From NCBI GenBank assembly GCA_019055375.1, contig JAHQIW010004628.1, forward strand, positions 62,001 to 126,000: a stretch of DNA of 64,000 nt, given 5' to 3'. Positions 1 to 11,800 of this stretch are shown piece by piece (the first letter of the stretch is position 1; each line of letters begins with the position of its first letter). Both the position numbers and the translations under genes were made by a program. Under the pieces are notes generated by a model. It ran no database searches. It was not told where the DNA came from and was given only the letters and a program-made list of their open reading frames with translations. The stretch comes from Parelaphostrongylus tenuis. Its lineage: Eukaryota; Nematoda; Chromadorea; Rhabditida; Metastrongylidae.

Positions 1-26
1 AAGGTCTTTGAACAGTTCACAAGTTT

Positions 27-478
27 GCGTCAGCCGAGATTCGAACCCATATCTCACTCTTTGCGGGAGCGTATATTAACCGTTGCACCATCGACGCTCG
101 TTTTGCACAGCACTCTTTTTACGTTACAATGCGTTATCTGTCAACAGCCAACCGTCGACGGTCTTCAAAGACCATAACACCGCAAGAGGCGGTCAAGTGA
201 ATGAATTCCAATTGATTATGATACCCAATATCTGTCAACATAAGTGGGTTATTGCCGATAGCGGTTACCTTGCCAGACCGTCGACGGTTGGCTGTTGACA
301 GATAACGCATTGTAGCGTAAAAAGAGTGCTGTGGAAAGTGAGCGTCGGTGGTGCAACGGTTAGCATACCCTTTTGGAAAAAGTGAGATCTGGGTTCGAAT
401 CCCGGCTGACGCAAACGTTTTTGCACAGCACTCCACATTATTGGGCATATTGAAAGACCATAACACCACAAGAGGTGG
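27..478. repeat. Head-to-head pair of tRNA-derived SINEs (family A)
   Basis: Two copies of one SINE face each other. The left copy reads on the minus strand and the right copy on the plus strand. The right copy has an A-box-like stretch (GGTGCAACGGTTAGCA) and a perfect B-box-like stretch (GGTTCGAATCCCGG) followed by CTGACGC, so the head derives from a tRNA. The inner flanks at 106-163 and 276-333 form a 58-bp inverted repeat with one mismatch that includes the palindrome CCGTCGACGG. The tail contains GTTTTTGCACAGCACTCC. The same head recurs at 17.2, 20.5-21.2, 31.9-33.1, 48.7 and 56.1 kb. The acceptor-stem halves do not pair as in a working tRNA, so this is a retroposon head and not a tRNA gene. 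Confidence 0.8.
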
Positions 479-918
479 TAAAATAAATGAATTCTAGTTC
501 AAGAGTTGTTTTGGCTGCTGCTTGAGGATTTCGTTCTTTTCCATGAGTAGTAAAGAAGATGATTCTGCTAGCGATCTTGGAAGTAGCTTAGTTCAGGCGT
601 TCGGATTGATGGCAGTAGCTTCTTGGAGCGTGAATCGAACCGACACCTTGCTTAACACCATGCCTCGTCATACATTGCTTCACTAACCATTGCGCCACAC
701 CGCACTCCTTTCTATAATTACATTGCTTTAACTACAAAATGAAGTCGAGCGGCGACGAAAGTTGTCCGTGTCCACATGAGTTTCCTCGTAGTCGGTTAGG
801 TTTGTGTTTTGAATACCATAAAATCATGGTTCCATGGTCCTGGTTATCATGGTCCTTTCGTCGGCAGCCAAGGAAAGGTACCATAATTTTTATGACTGTA
901 GATAAAATAATGTTGGAA

Positions 919-1015
919 CCCTGGTAGTGTACTGGTTAACACGCGCCACCGGAAGAGTTAGACACTGGTTCAATTCCGGCCCGAGATTCAGAGTATTGAT
1001 GTCACTCAACACTCT
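919..1015 (+). repeat. tRNA-headed SINE, family C
   Basis: The head begins GGAACCCTGGTAGTG and carries a B-box-like GGTTCAATTCC, then a short tail ending in an ATCACTCAACACTC-like motif. The same layout recurs at 6.1, 9.4, 10.1, 12.7 and 33.3 kb. Confidence 0.65.
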
Positions 1016-1194
1016 TAGATCTGAACTTGTGGTGGTTTCGCAGTAGTTTCAGGTCGAAGGGGATTATTAATTTGTCTTTTTTCATCTCTCTGTGCCATCA
1101 AAGTAGCAATTGCCGTTTATAATTTTGATATGATGATGTACTTAAAAATCATTCAGGTCATCCCAAACAATTTTTATGGTCCCATAATTAACTA

Positions 1195-1400
1195 CCCAAG
1201 GACGCTGAGTGATATGCAAACCTTTCAACCTCAGTGGGAATTGAACCCGTCTCGCGCATACTGAAAGGGTGTACTACCGGTGCACCAGCAAGGCCACTGA
1301 TTTACCACCCCTCTCTATCGATATGAGGTATTGAAGGTGTCCGCAACCAACTTCAACAGATTTCCATCCAATCGCGGCTTCGTCTCCCGGGTGATGTTGA
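1195..1400 (-). repeat. tRNA-headed SINE, family C, reverse copy
   Basis: Read on the minus strand it has the B-box-like GGTTCAATTCCCAC and the tail TTTGCATATCACTCAGC. It is a diverged inverted relative of the copy just upstream, and the pair lies before the first visible exon of the plus-strand gene. Confidence 0.6.
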
Positions 1401-1503
1401 AAGCTTTGCATATCTCTCAGCATCTGTAAATAGGTCGTTTCGGTTACTGCGCAAGGAACGTATGATTTCTTCTACCTATCTATTTAATTATGTTTTTGTT
1501 TAG

Positions 1504-4224
1504 GTTTTTGGTGCACATGAAGCTGTTCCAGTGACAAAATCGTCGAGATCGCCAGAAGGTCATCATGATGAACGACTTATTGAAAGATACGATTTCGCGG
1601 CTGCATCACCGTCAGATCCTCGCCCACCAAAAAAACGCTACACCGGCTCGGAATCGGGTGTGAACGAACAGCCCTCGGGCGAATCACCATGTGGAGCACA
1701 GCTTCCTCGAGCTGCTCCGCCACCATCCGCATTCTGTGATGCTCGTCAAGTGCCAACGGGTTCGTGTTTTCTCTTTTGTTGTGATTCCGGAAACTTTGGA
1801 TCAGAGGTTAAGAGATCAAGGTTTCTAATGCTTAGAAGTTTGAATCAGATGAGTTCAGTGAGCCATAAAAACGGCCACTACCATGATTCAATAATTCTGA
1901 GGATACAGAACTCTAACCTCGAGCAAGCTGACCAGCGTCTCACCCTTCACGAGGCAGCGCAGTGGTAAGTGGCAAGCGCCCCCGGAAAAGGTGAGACAGG
2001 TTCAACTCCTCGCTTAGGTTTGAAATCTTACATACGTTCAACATAGATGGTTATATGGGTGGAGCGTCATATCACTACCTGAAAAATTGTTAAAAAATAA
2101 CTCTTTTCGATTACAACTAGCGCTAAGTGAGGAGACAGCGGGAACAATACTACAAATCATTTGTAATTGAAGTATATCGATTCGTTCACTTGTGAATTGA
2201 AGCATATCGACTCGTTCTGCACTAGTTACATGCACTTTGAAAGGAAACGCTTGCTACGTTAAGCAGATTTCTCACGCATGTTAGGAGGTTAGGAGATGCT
2301 CTGCGAACACAGTGGTCGATCTATCGACGGTCGATAGTTTCAATTCCGTAGACTTTTTTGTTGAGCCTTTCACCAGATTTAGTTTTACATCTTAGTGATA
2401 CACACACGTTTTGATGGTTTCGCTCATCTCATCAGTATCATACGCATCATACTAAGAAGTAGCGGCAGGCGAAGATGCCACAATGCTTGTCAAGTGAAAT
2501 GATACGATGTGAGCGAAATCGTAGAAACGTGTGTTTACCACTAAGATGCATTTGAAATCTAAGGAGGTTATAACCCTTTGAGGACCGTGTACCCGCGGCC
2601 TCTATATCTAACTGGCAACGTTGAGCGGTCTGATCCACCTTCTTAGTGTCTTTAATCCCCAGCTAGCTGCGCCTAACAATGGCACACTGGGAGTTGGAGA
2701 TGCGGAGGAGGTGGAGCAGACTGTCCAGCGTTACCAGTTCAGAGATGCAGGGGCCGCGAGTTCATGGACCCCGAAAGGTGTCAGGAATGGGTTGATGGTT
2801 CTATCTTGCTGTCAAGGCTCACTAAGCATTCTATCCCTCCAAGGTCAGTGAATCGGTACAGAATTTGTTTGGGAGGTTAGCAGCACTGAGTTGATACATC
2901 GGTGGGCTAATGCATCATCTCAAGCGACGCTAGAGAAGATAAATGCATGGCCCGTAACTCAATATCGATTAACGCCGAGAGCTCTGTCCTTTTAACCTTG
3001 AACCAAGTTTCCAATTACTTGCCGTTACAATCACGACGTGAATATCTGTTGGTATGAATTCTGTTATCAGTTCTGAACTGTCGTTTCAGGTGAACAATTT
3101 CTACAATTGCTATTCAATTGGCAATGGGTGGAGATCGACAATACACAGTTACCGGCAGTGATGAGAGGCGGCGAGCGATTTCTTGCTGTTCATATGGTTC
3201 AATTGATGTTGCTGAGCAAATTTCCTCCTGCTATCCCAACAGAGATCATTTCACGATTCACTATGGTCTCTCATAAGATGAGTACTGTCGAGGCATGGCA
3301 ATTCAACGCCATAAACGCTATCAAGAGAAAGTTCGACCTTGGGTATCAGCTTTTTACCACCCAAGACGAAATTGTTCGATTCAGTGACGTTCAAATGTTT
3401 TATTGGAATGTGAAAGCGTTGAATCTAAGCCGGATTATTCAGGTGATTCTCTGATAATATAATAATCGTGCGTTTCTAGTATTATTGATATGGTGAGCCC
3501 TCTTTTAGCAATACGACGCCGAGCTTCAAAATACAAATGGAAACCTTACTTTGATTGCCACGATTCAATCACTTAAAAATCATGTAGAAGCTGATTTGGA
3601 GGTGAGAAATCAGGAATATCATCAACAGTATGAAATCAGATCCTCTGACTGTACAACATTTATTTATTAACTCTTCATATCTTTTACTTTTTATATGACA
3701 TTATCACGACCCGTCTTCGCATTTTACTGAGCGGATTCCAGTACTCCTAGTACTCGATTCGTCTTCTTTCATTCATCGCGTGCTTAAGGATCTCTCTTCT
3801 TCTTGAACACCGTAGAACTCTACCGATCAGTTGGATCTCCTTGAAATCTCGAGGATAGCCAGGTTGGGGCGTACGTTGATTGATTGGCGGAGTGTTGGGA
3901 GGGTGATCAACCCGCACTGAGCATCACTAACCACTCGACTAACCCTATATACAGATTCTATTTGCTTTATTGTCATCTGCTGTCCTTTTGCTACGTTTTC
4001 ATTTGATTAAACAATTTTAGCGTGTTCGAAAAGAACTACGAACGTTGGGTGATCAACATCAAGCATCTACCCAGCAATCAATAGTTGCACCGTCAGGATT
4101 ACTGGTTTCAAATAATGTGATTTCTATCGATGATCATCACAATAGTCATCATCAATCTAATGGGACAGTGATCACATCGACAATGACTGAAACACAGCAT
4201 AAAGATATTAACGTTTTTTCATGA
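1504..4224 (+). CDS. Unrecognised nematode protein, 3' four exons (incomplete at 5' end)
   Basis: Four exons join in one frame: 1504-1759, 3090-3442, 3509-3601 and 4021-4224, ending at TGA. Acceptors are TTTGTTTAG, CGTTTCAG, CTTTTAG and AATTTTAG; the last two donors are GTGATT and GTGAGA. The first intron is phase 1 (G|GT) and the others phase 0, so the junctions are self-consistent over 301 codons. The first exon is polar and proline-rich with a basic PPKKRY stretch, which could be a nuclear-localisation signal. The second encodes a compact, mostly helical domain of about 117 residues (core MRGGERFLAVHMVQLMLLSK). Exon 3 and early exon 4 look like a coiled coil; the end is a Ser/Thr/His/Gln-rich tail. 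I do not recognise the family. A nuclear or DNA-associated role is only a guess from composition. The first exon opens at an acceptor, so 5' exons lie upstream, perhaps outside the window. Confidence 0.72.
2565..2790. mobile_element. Palindromic MITE, family P, copy 1
   Basis: It lies in the 1.3-kb first intron of the plus-strand gene. It opens AACCCTTTGAGGACCGTG and closes with the near-inverse CATGGACCCCGAAAGG. Inside, ACTGGCAACG..GCGGTCTGATCCACC is mirrored by GGTGGAGCAGACTGTCCAG. Three further copies lie at 9.1, 16.1 and 18.5 kb. No coding capacity is seen. Confidence 0.75.
2791..3000 (+). repeat. SINE family B tail fragment
   Basis: It shares long blocks with the complete family B copy at 30.9 kb, for example CTCCAAGGTCAGTGAATCGG, GGGAGGTTAGCAGCACTGA and CGCCGAGAGCTCTGTCCTTT. 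The tRNA-like head is lost or masked by the adjoining MITE. Confidence 0.65.
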
Positions 4225-4227
4225 CTT

Positions 4228-4233
4228 AATAAA
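4228..4233 (+). other. Poly(A) signal of the preceding gene
   Basis: AATAAA lies three bases after the stop codon of the plus-strand gene. If it is used, the 3' UTR is very short, which is common in nematodes. Confidence 0.5.
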
Positions 4234-4820
4234 TTTTATGGGAAAGATCCTCACCTAGAAGATTTTGATGAATTTTCTATATTTATAAAGTACTATAGTG
4301 CAAAACGTAATTGTGTCTCAAACTAACAGGGAAAATACGTTACATTAATCAACTATGTGTACTTAAAGTACAGTCATATTGCAAGTTTTTAGAATTTTTA
4401 TTTTGTATAGCTACAACTAGCAATAGCTAGACGGAACACTAATAGAATGCCACATTCAATGAGATGCGAAAACTATTCTAAATTGCCTAATTCGGACTAA
4501 TTTTCTTAAATACTATCAAGATGCGTCGTCGATTATAGACATGAAAGATTCAGCCTCTCAAGCATTCAAAAAGATAAAGTTATACAATTTATAGTAACAT
4601 CCTAAATGACAGTATAAAACTCAGGAGCTCATGAATACCTGTGCAATATCAACTATATCATGCATAATTCAAATATTTGTAACAACGAAATCTGGTTTCC
4701 GACTAGTCAATACGATTATTTCATAAATTCAAAAAACCCTCTTAATAAAACTTATGCTTTTCGAAGAGAATCGAAAAAAAAGGAAACCGTAGAAAGGATA
4801 AATTTGAGACTAGAAAATTT

Positions 4821-5347
4821 TTAACCCTCTGCGGACCTCATGTGTTCTTTGAACATCCGATTTTGTAGAGGCCTTTTTCCCTGGCGCACATTCTTTACCA
4901 GACTTTTTTATGATCATTCGAAAAAATTAAATCTCAGCGATTTCAGCACTGTGCTTGGTTTCTTGAAACGCGTTCTTAGTGCGTTAAAGCAGATAAGAAA
5001 AAATTACGTTTCACCATAGGCATGCATTTTTTACATATGTGGTGTCCGTGCTTGGCTTTTCACAATAATTTCAGCATTCGTTGGATGTCTCTAATCGCGA
5101 TGAATCTGGAACTGGGTTTCGTTTTTGGAAAGGCCTTCATAGAGCAGTGCAAGAGCGACGAGAAGATAGCGTTGCACTCTCAAGTTCTATGCGCACACAA
5201 AACATGGTAGGGTATGCAGAAAATCATGGAGCATCAAAGTAACACGAAAACCCTAGAATTTTCCTTTTTTGAAGGGTAAAAAAAACCCTGATTGGATAAC
5301 GAAAATCGAGCGCGCGCGCAGAAATCAAATGTGGTCCCCAAAGGGTT
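4821..5347. mobile_element. piggyBac-like MITE at a TTAA site
   Basis: The left end is TTAACCCTCTGCGGACC and the right end GGTCCCCAAAGGGTTAG, a 16-bp imperfect terminal inverted repeat starting at TTAA (TTAG on the right). No transposase is visible. A diverged relative at 60.6-61.1 kb shares the internal motifs GATTTTGT.xAGG and AAAATCGAGCGCG. It sits just downstream of the NAA60-like stop codon, between the two convergent genes. Confidence 0.65.
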
Positions 5348-5393
5348 AGTGGCCACTGAGCAACGGTGACATCATCCACTCAGGTGTTGTTTC

Positions 5394-8236
5394 TCATGTG
5401 CAAAATTTAAGAATTTTCTTCATTAGCAGTAGTGTATGACATAGAGCTTTAACAGGAAAGCAAAGAACCGTTCTGATTGAACGGCAAACATCAATAAAAG
5501 AAAATGGTGGACGTGAACCATTCGTGTAAAGTACGTACGTGCATGCATCGCCATACTGAGATTTCAAGCGATAATAATTCCTAAATTAAGTACTTTTAAC
5601 AATATGGTTTTAATTTCGCCTTCTGGTTTCCATATTTCCTGGACGACACAGAAAATTTAGACTTATATGAAAACCGGACTCACAACAGGGTGGTATGGTG
5701 TACGAAACCGTGTGATTCATAGAATTTAATGGCAGGTGAGTTAGTTGATAGGACGTGTAAGAAAACAGCTTTTGGATATGGAGGGCAGTTAACAATCTAA
5801 AATGAGTATTAAAATGAAACTATTAGCTATTTATCAAGTAGATGCGCCTCAGTACAAAACTTTTACTGTCATAAATACGCACTCAAGTATTTCGTGGTAC
5901 GCAAAACACTCCACTCCAAGCAGGAGTTGCACCCCCCGTTTCACTTGCATCAGGGGTAGGCAAAAAAGCAGTAGAAATAAAGACTCAATTTAGATTATGC
6001 ATTTCGGTTAGCTATAAACGTAGCTAAGTCAGATACCCGTACGTGCTTACCAAACCAAACTAACTGCAGACTTCAACGATAGTTTACATCGAAAATACAA
6101 TAGTACGACGCGCCTGCGGTTAGAAGAAACGCGAATTCAACTCCCGCATGGGATCAAATACTTTGCATACCATTCACTACTCTTAAATATATACTGATAG
6201 CCTCATAAAAATGCTGAAAAGCAGTAAAAATAGGAAGTTCATGAAATGTATGTTTACTCTTACTGTGTCCAGCAAATGGCGTAGTAATCTCGACGCAAGA
6301 CCTAGTCGTCGATAGGGATGAGCAACGGCTAGGCTCAACATGTAAACTACATGTGCCCCACTATCAGTAATAATATCACGGTCCTGTAATCTTAGTTTTT
6401 AGCAACTTCAATAGCTTCGATGAGTAAAATCAACTTATGATCACCTCAGGATTACAATGCAGAATTGTCTTCACTTCTGCAACCATCATAGCAACCAATT
6501 TATTATCACAGAACAGTCCTACGCTAATTAACTCGCCCGAAACAACTTCTTGGAACCTGTTGAACAGCAAAATTCACAAGTAAGACAACACCACCACTTC
6601 TGTTTTAACATACATTTATTAAGTACCTATTAGGTCGATCCATAAGTTTTGGCAATGAAACAACAAATACTAACTAGAAATAATTGAAACTGCACGGTTT
6701 TGGTATAGGTAAAGTGCGACTTGTAAACAGTTTAGTATTCAACATGTGTGTACTTGCTATGAGATGGAGCTGTCTTGGAAATAAATCTTCTTGCTACTCA
6801 TGTACGAATGGCGCGCAGGGGAAAATGCTGGAGAAGTGGCGCGCAAGAGTAATGGAGCCTGGGGTGATAATATGGCTGTAGATTGAACGGCTAGGAAGTG
6901 GTTCGTGAAGTCAAAGCTGGAGAGAACAGTATTAAAGGATCAGCCGCGCTCGGGCCGTCTACAGGAAGCTCTGTTAATGTCGTGCGCCGCTTCAGTAGCA
7001 TTTTCCCCAACGCGCCATTCGTGCATGAGCAGCAAGCAAATTCGAGTACATTTCCGTTTGTAGCACAGATTTTCAAGCCTACCCCTACGCTGGGCAAGAA
7101 GTTTCCAAGAAGAGTTTTAGTTAACATTCGAAGTAGCGCTGTATGTGGCAGGTTTTTTGAAACGACTCTTTTATAACACTGAAAAATTCAAAATAGAATC
7201 ATGTTTCACACGCGCATATTTATCGCAGTGTTTCTCTTTCTTTAGATTGTTAGTAATCATTCGATAGCGTAAAATTTACCACTTCCAACGCTGCGCTTAC
7301 ATTTTGAAAATACCGTTTCTCTGCAGCGCAGAATAGGAAATAAAATTGATTCACGTGCGCGAGCGTGTTCCTTGGCAAATTCATGGGCGACGAGGTGAAG
7401 GGTCGGCGCGAACATCGGTCGATGGCGTCCAAGTGAGGTGCCTTTGATTGAGAATTGTTCTCCCGCTTTGGAAGAAACCCCGGAACAAACGTCTAACCCT
7501 GATAATAGAAGATTTAGAAGATTTCCTGTACACGTTTATGTGCTTTTCGTGGTTCCAGCGAAGTAGTAGTTGAATTGCGCGACCGATGTGAAACATAATT
7601 TTTACTTTTGATTTTTCATCATTATGAAGGAGTTTTTTCAAAAACCTGTCCACGAATTGTGCTAGTGTATATTTGCTTTAGAATGGTTACTAAGAATTCT
7701 AATGGAAACTTCTTGTCCAGCGTAGAGGATAGGTCTGAAAATCTGTGCTGCGAAACGGAAAGCAACCCGAATTTGTTTCCAAGACAGCTGCATAACAAAG
7801 CACATATGGGCAAGTTGTATATCAAAATCTCCGCAAGAAAATGGGCATTTGAACAGTACTAAAATCGTGCAATTCTAATTACTTCTGATTAGCTAAATTT
7901 GGTGTTTAAGGCTCTAGTGCTAAAACGTAAGGAACGACCTAATAATAGACAAGTGGTCCAAATCTCAAAAGTAAAACAAGCTCATTAACTCATCAGGAAA
8001 CGTGCAAAATTCCAGGTTAGAGTGATTCTGCAATTAATCACTTTATATCTATCTTGAACAAATCTTCATCCTACCAGCAATCAGGATACTGAATCGGGAA
8101 GGAAGCAGCACAAAGCTCCTCGATTTCTGAAATATCTTTCCTCGTAAGAGGTCGCATAGAAATTGAATTAACTGTCGTTCCGACATCTCCTAACAACAGA
8201 TCTTCCTCCTCGCCATTAGAGGTCAAAATGGGTATC
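5394..8236 (-). CDS. naa60: N-alpha-acetyltransferase 60-like (NatF, GNAT family)
   Basis: Five minus-strand exons join cleanly: 8236-8075, 6556-6445, 6383-6264, 5796-5684 and 5580-5394 (TGA). Split codons TG|G and TT|G are restored and the other junctions are phase 0, giving about 230 residues against 242 in the human enzyme. Exon 1 carries [14 protein letters not shown], matching the family FP.EYPDSWY motif. Exon 3 carries the acetyl-CoA loop [11 protein letters not shown] after the beta strand VVYMLSLAV. Exon 4 carries [20 protein letters not shown], and exon 5 TYVLYTNG and an amphipathic, Cys/Leu-rich C-terminus like the Golgi-membrane tail of NAA60. Known family role: acetylating N-termini of transmembrane proteins at the Golgi cytosolic face. 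The 1.5-kb first intron contains a mariner derivative. The start codon is unresolved; an upstream exon at about 8350-8292 is possible but its phase did not fit. Confidence 0.87.
6100..6200 (+). repeat. SINE family C copy
   Basis: GAATTCAACTCCCGCATGGG followed by ACTTTGCATACCATTCACTA matches the family C B-box region and tail. It lies inside a NAA60-like intron. Confidence 0.5.
6630..7942 (+). mobile_element. mariner-family element with fold-back interior
   Basis: The ends TAGGTCGATCCATAAGTTTT and the inverse of AAAACGTAAGGAACGACCTA make a terminal inverted repeat of about 24 bp next to TA. The length (about 1.3 kb) is that of a full mariner. The interior is not a full transposase: after a plus-strand N-terminal remnant, 7000-7045 is an inverted copy of part of that remnant, and 7040-7170 pairs with 7620-7790 in inverse orientation (CTACGCTGGGCAAGAAGTTT against CTACGCTGGACAAGAAGTTT). 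It fills most of the first NAA60-like intron. A shorter relative lies at 54.7-55.2 kb. Confidence 0.75.
6764..6985 (+). pseudogene. mariner transposase N-terminus, disrupted
   Basis: Starting at ATG 6764 the frame resembles the N-terminal helix-turn-helix of mariner transposases: MELSWK, stop, then [20 protein letters not shown] and [12 protein letters not shown], the last matching the conserved DEPRSGRP linker. Two in-frame stops (TAA at codon 7 and a TGA later) and the loss of everything downstream show it cannot make an active enzyme. Confidence 0.8.
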
Positions 8237-8672
8237 CTAAACAGTACAGTCTCACTGTCATCTTTAGACAGAAAATAATGGAAAATCTTACATTGCCAGT
8301 TCCGCAAGAAGAAAAACAATGGATTTCTGAGCCGTAATCTTCTATCAAACCTAAAAGAGATTCTGTAATCAATACATCAACTTCAACGAATTCCATGTAT
8401 AAACTGATAGTCAGAATTTTCCTCACAATAATCTTTCCCCAGTAAAATTTCCTGGTATGAACTATTTTCAAAAAAGAACCTACCATGTCAATGCGAACCC
8501 GGCAACTGCCAGCCGAAAACGCATATATCAGCTCTAAAGTAAATTTACATATAATATTGTGAACAAAAGTTCATTGGTAGAAATTGACCTCAAATACAGC
8601 ACATGAAAGTCTTGTATGAAATAGCAGGAAGGAGAATCCTCGACTTTTTCGGAGACACAACAAAGAGGGCAT

Positions 8673-8678
8673 TTTATT
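8673..8678 (-). other. Poly(A) signal candidate for LETMD1-like gene
   Basis: TTTATT on the plus strand reads AATAAA on the minus strand about 175 bp after the LETMD1-like stop codon, and before the first NAA60-like exon. Confidence 0.4.
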
Positions 8679-8853
8679 ACAGCAGCTAAGCATCCTTTCT
8701 AAAACAACACCTCATGAAAACATGTGTATAGCAATGGAATATACAAGGGGAAGATCCGGCCAATGAAAGACAGACAACAAGACTTGTACAATTCATAATA
8801 CATTCACATGTCATTTGTAGGTTCAATAGCCTAAAACTATTTTATAACTCAGA

Positions 8854-11800
8854 CTATGTCGATCTCTTCTCATTAAAGAAAATAGGAGCAAAAAGATAAG
8901 CTCCATCATCCAAATGACTTGCTGAAATAGCTAAGATAAGTTTCATAATCAAAGATCCGGTATCAAAACATGACAGTAGAGGATACATACTGAATTTTAT
9001 CCATTTGGTGAGAAGATTACGCATCTCCGAATCAGATGCATTTGTTGGAATCACTATGCGACGAATGAACAAATGCTGAAAGCATCGACTTTCAAACATT
9101 GCATCAACGTACAAAAACATTATTCATATGTACTGACTTTTCGGCACCGTGGGACCACGACCTCTGTATCTCCAACCGGCAGCTCCGGACGGCCTGCCCC
9201 ACCTCATCTGCATCCCTAACCCACAGCATGCCACTATTAGACGCAGCAGCGTGCTACTGATAGACGCAGCATGCTGGGGCTAGAGAAGCAGAGGGGTGGA
9301 GCACACCGTCTAGAGTTGTCAATTAGAGATGCAAAGGCCGATCGTCCACGGTCTCGAAAGGGCTAAACGAAAAAAAAAGAACGCTGAAAGATTGATAGCA
9401 GATTAGGAGCTCCAGCACTGCAATGGGTTAGCGCGTGCCCTCAAAACAAATAAAACGTGGGTGGAACTCCTTTCCGAAGCTCAAAGTTATGCGTATCACT
9501 CAGAATTGTTGGATATAAAGAATAAACCATACGAAGTTCAGCTGCCGCTCTGTTAGTGATTCGATATTTCCCACTATGACTTTGTCAAGTTGACGCACTG
9601 CTTCACATCTTTGCATAAACCGACGTCCAATTCCTGGCAGTGGTAACATGGAGTACACAGCTGCTAAGGCTACCTGAATAGAGCGCAGTAAATAATAGCT
9701 CTAAAGGCAAACATTTCATATAAACTCTGATGATGTACGAGATACGGATTGTGACTGCACGTCGAAGATTCCACGATACAGATACTAAGTATCATTCAAT
9801 CCAAAACAACGAACAGTTAAGCAAATTCCAAATCATCAACCTCCAAAATATCTCATTAGTGCCGAAAACTATTGCGTAGCGACAACGCTGGCAATAGTAA
9901 AATACAAATTCTTCAACTGCACTGCTCTCTCTTATAGAAGAGTTATAAAACAAGGATGCTGAGTGACATGCATAACATTCGACCCCTGTGGGAGTTGAAC
10001 CCGTCATCGAGCCCCTTACCGGGAAAGCGTGTTACCACTATACCACTAACGACAACGCCCTGCTACCACTCTTTCTTCGATATAATGTATTGCAGCTTGA
10101 CCCGGTTCAAGCCGATACATGCTTAACAAACGAAACCGGCAACGAGTATGGGTGAAGCATGGGTTCAGTTCTCGCCTAGGGTCAAATGTTTTGCATATCA
10201 CTCAAGACTCCTGGATATATATATATTTCAATGAATTGTCATAAATTTGAATAAAAGAGATAAATCGTTTACAAAGGAATTGGCACTAACCAGTACATTC
10301 GCTCCTACATGTTCCAACTTCGGTAATCGTACGTCTTCCACAGACGACGGCTGTAAACGATAATCAGCATACTAAAGCTAATAATTTTCTTTTAAAATTC
10401 TTTGTAACTATTTCATTTCTTGGGACGATTTTCGAACTTACATTTCCGATCACTTCTTTAGCTTGCGAAGAATAACGCATAGATTCCAAAACTTCTTTTC
10501 GGAAGAATTCTTTTCGTTGCGCGTCAGTCCAGAAATGACGAGTCAACACAAGACGAGGGAAGAAGATTCTGAATGGAAACCACTTCTCTCAGCCAACTAT
10601 CGACAGAACCTTTTACAGAAACAAAATCTGACAAAGAACAATGGTGAAAAAGAAGACTGAAAAGGACAATAAGTTGGGAAGAAGTAAGCTCCACCCATTT
10701 TAATAAGTGCTATTATCTCTAGAACATAAGTATTTCAACATAAACAAAATATCTCCAATGGATATGTTCATGCTTATATATAAACACACTGAAAATGTCG
10801 TTACACATACATAGCAAAGCCAATGATATAAAATCCGAAAGGTAGTAGCAGAGGCACAGCTGTTAGCGACATCTTTGGCAGATCCATACGCATCTGAAAC
10901 CACTTCCCACCACATAAACCGCTGAATATCACACCACAAATCTCTAGAACTTACCTTTTTTTTACAATTTTCTACTCCTAGTAACTTCTCAATTAACTGA
11001 GCAGTAAATCAAAGGACAAAAGCAAATTTTAGACAAAAGAAGCAACAAAGAGAAAGAGGTAACATTTCCCTGAAACAATGTGTCCTATATATAAATCATC
11101 TACATAGAAATATATGAATAAAACGCTGTACATTGGTGAGAATAAGAATAAATTGAAAAACGTGGAGAAAGTTGCTGTATCAAAAGACAATGAAGTAGGA
11201 AAGTAGCAACTTAATAACTATTCAAATGTCTCATAATTTCTTTCGCGCTTCCGTTTTATTCATTTTTTTCCTATTTCAAATCGATCAAACAGAGCTCAAA
11301 CTTCAAGTTCGAAATATTATGCTCTTGATTTTCTTGGAATAATGCAGGGCATGCCGTCTCGGGAACTGCCTGACAACAAGCAGACAACCAATGCCCAGAC
11401 GTGCACGGGAAATAAAACTCTGGAAGTTGGGCATGGCGTCACAGAAGCGTCCGAAACGACTCAGTAGCAACCTTCTTCAGCATAGCGTTCCACACCCGCA
11501 TATAGCAAAGTCAAATCGCCACATTTAGGAGAAACTGGGCTAAACCACGATACGACATCCACCATATAGCCCTGATACGGGCTCCATCGGATTATCATCT
11601 GCTCCGTGCCTGGGCGCAACATGTGTAGAAAAGATTCAAATATTACATCTAGCTCAAAAGTAACTGCACCACCTTCTTTGAGCGCCAGCCTCATTCATAG
11701 TGCGAGAAAGGACCAAACTTTGCTTCATCAAATAGCTGCACATCGTTGATGACGACGGTGATTACATTGTTGATTCATTGACTTTCTCGAAGTAAATAGT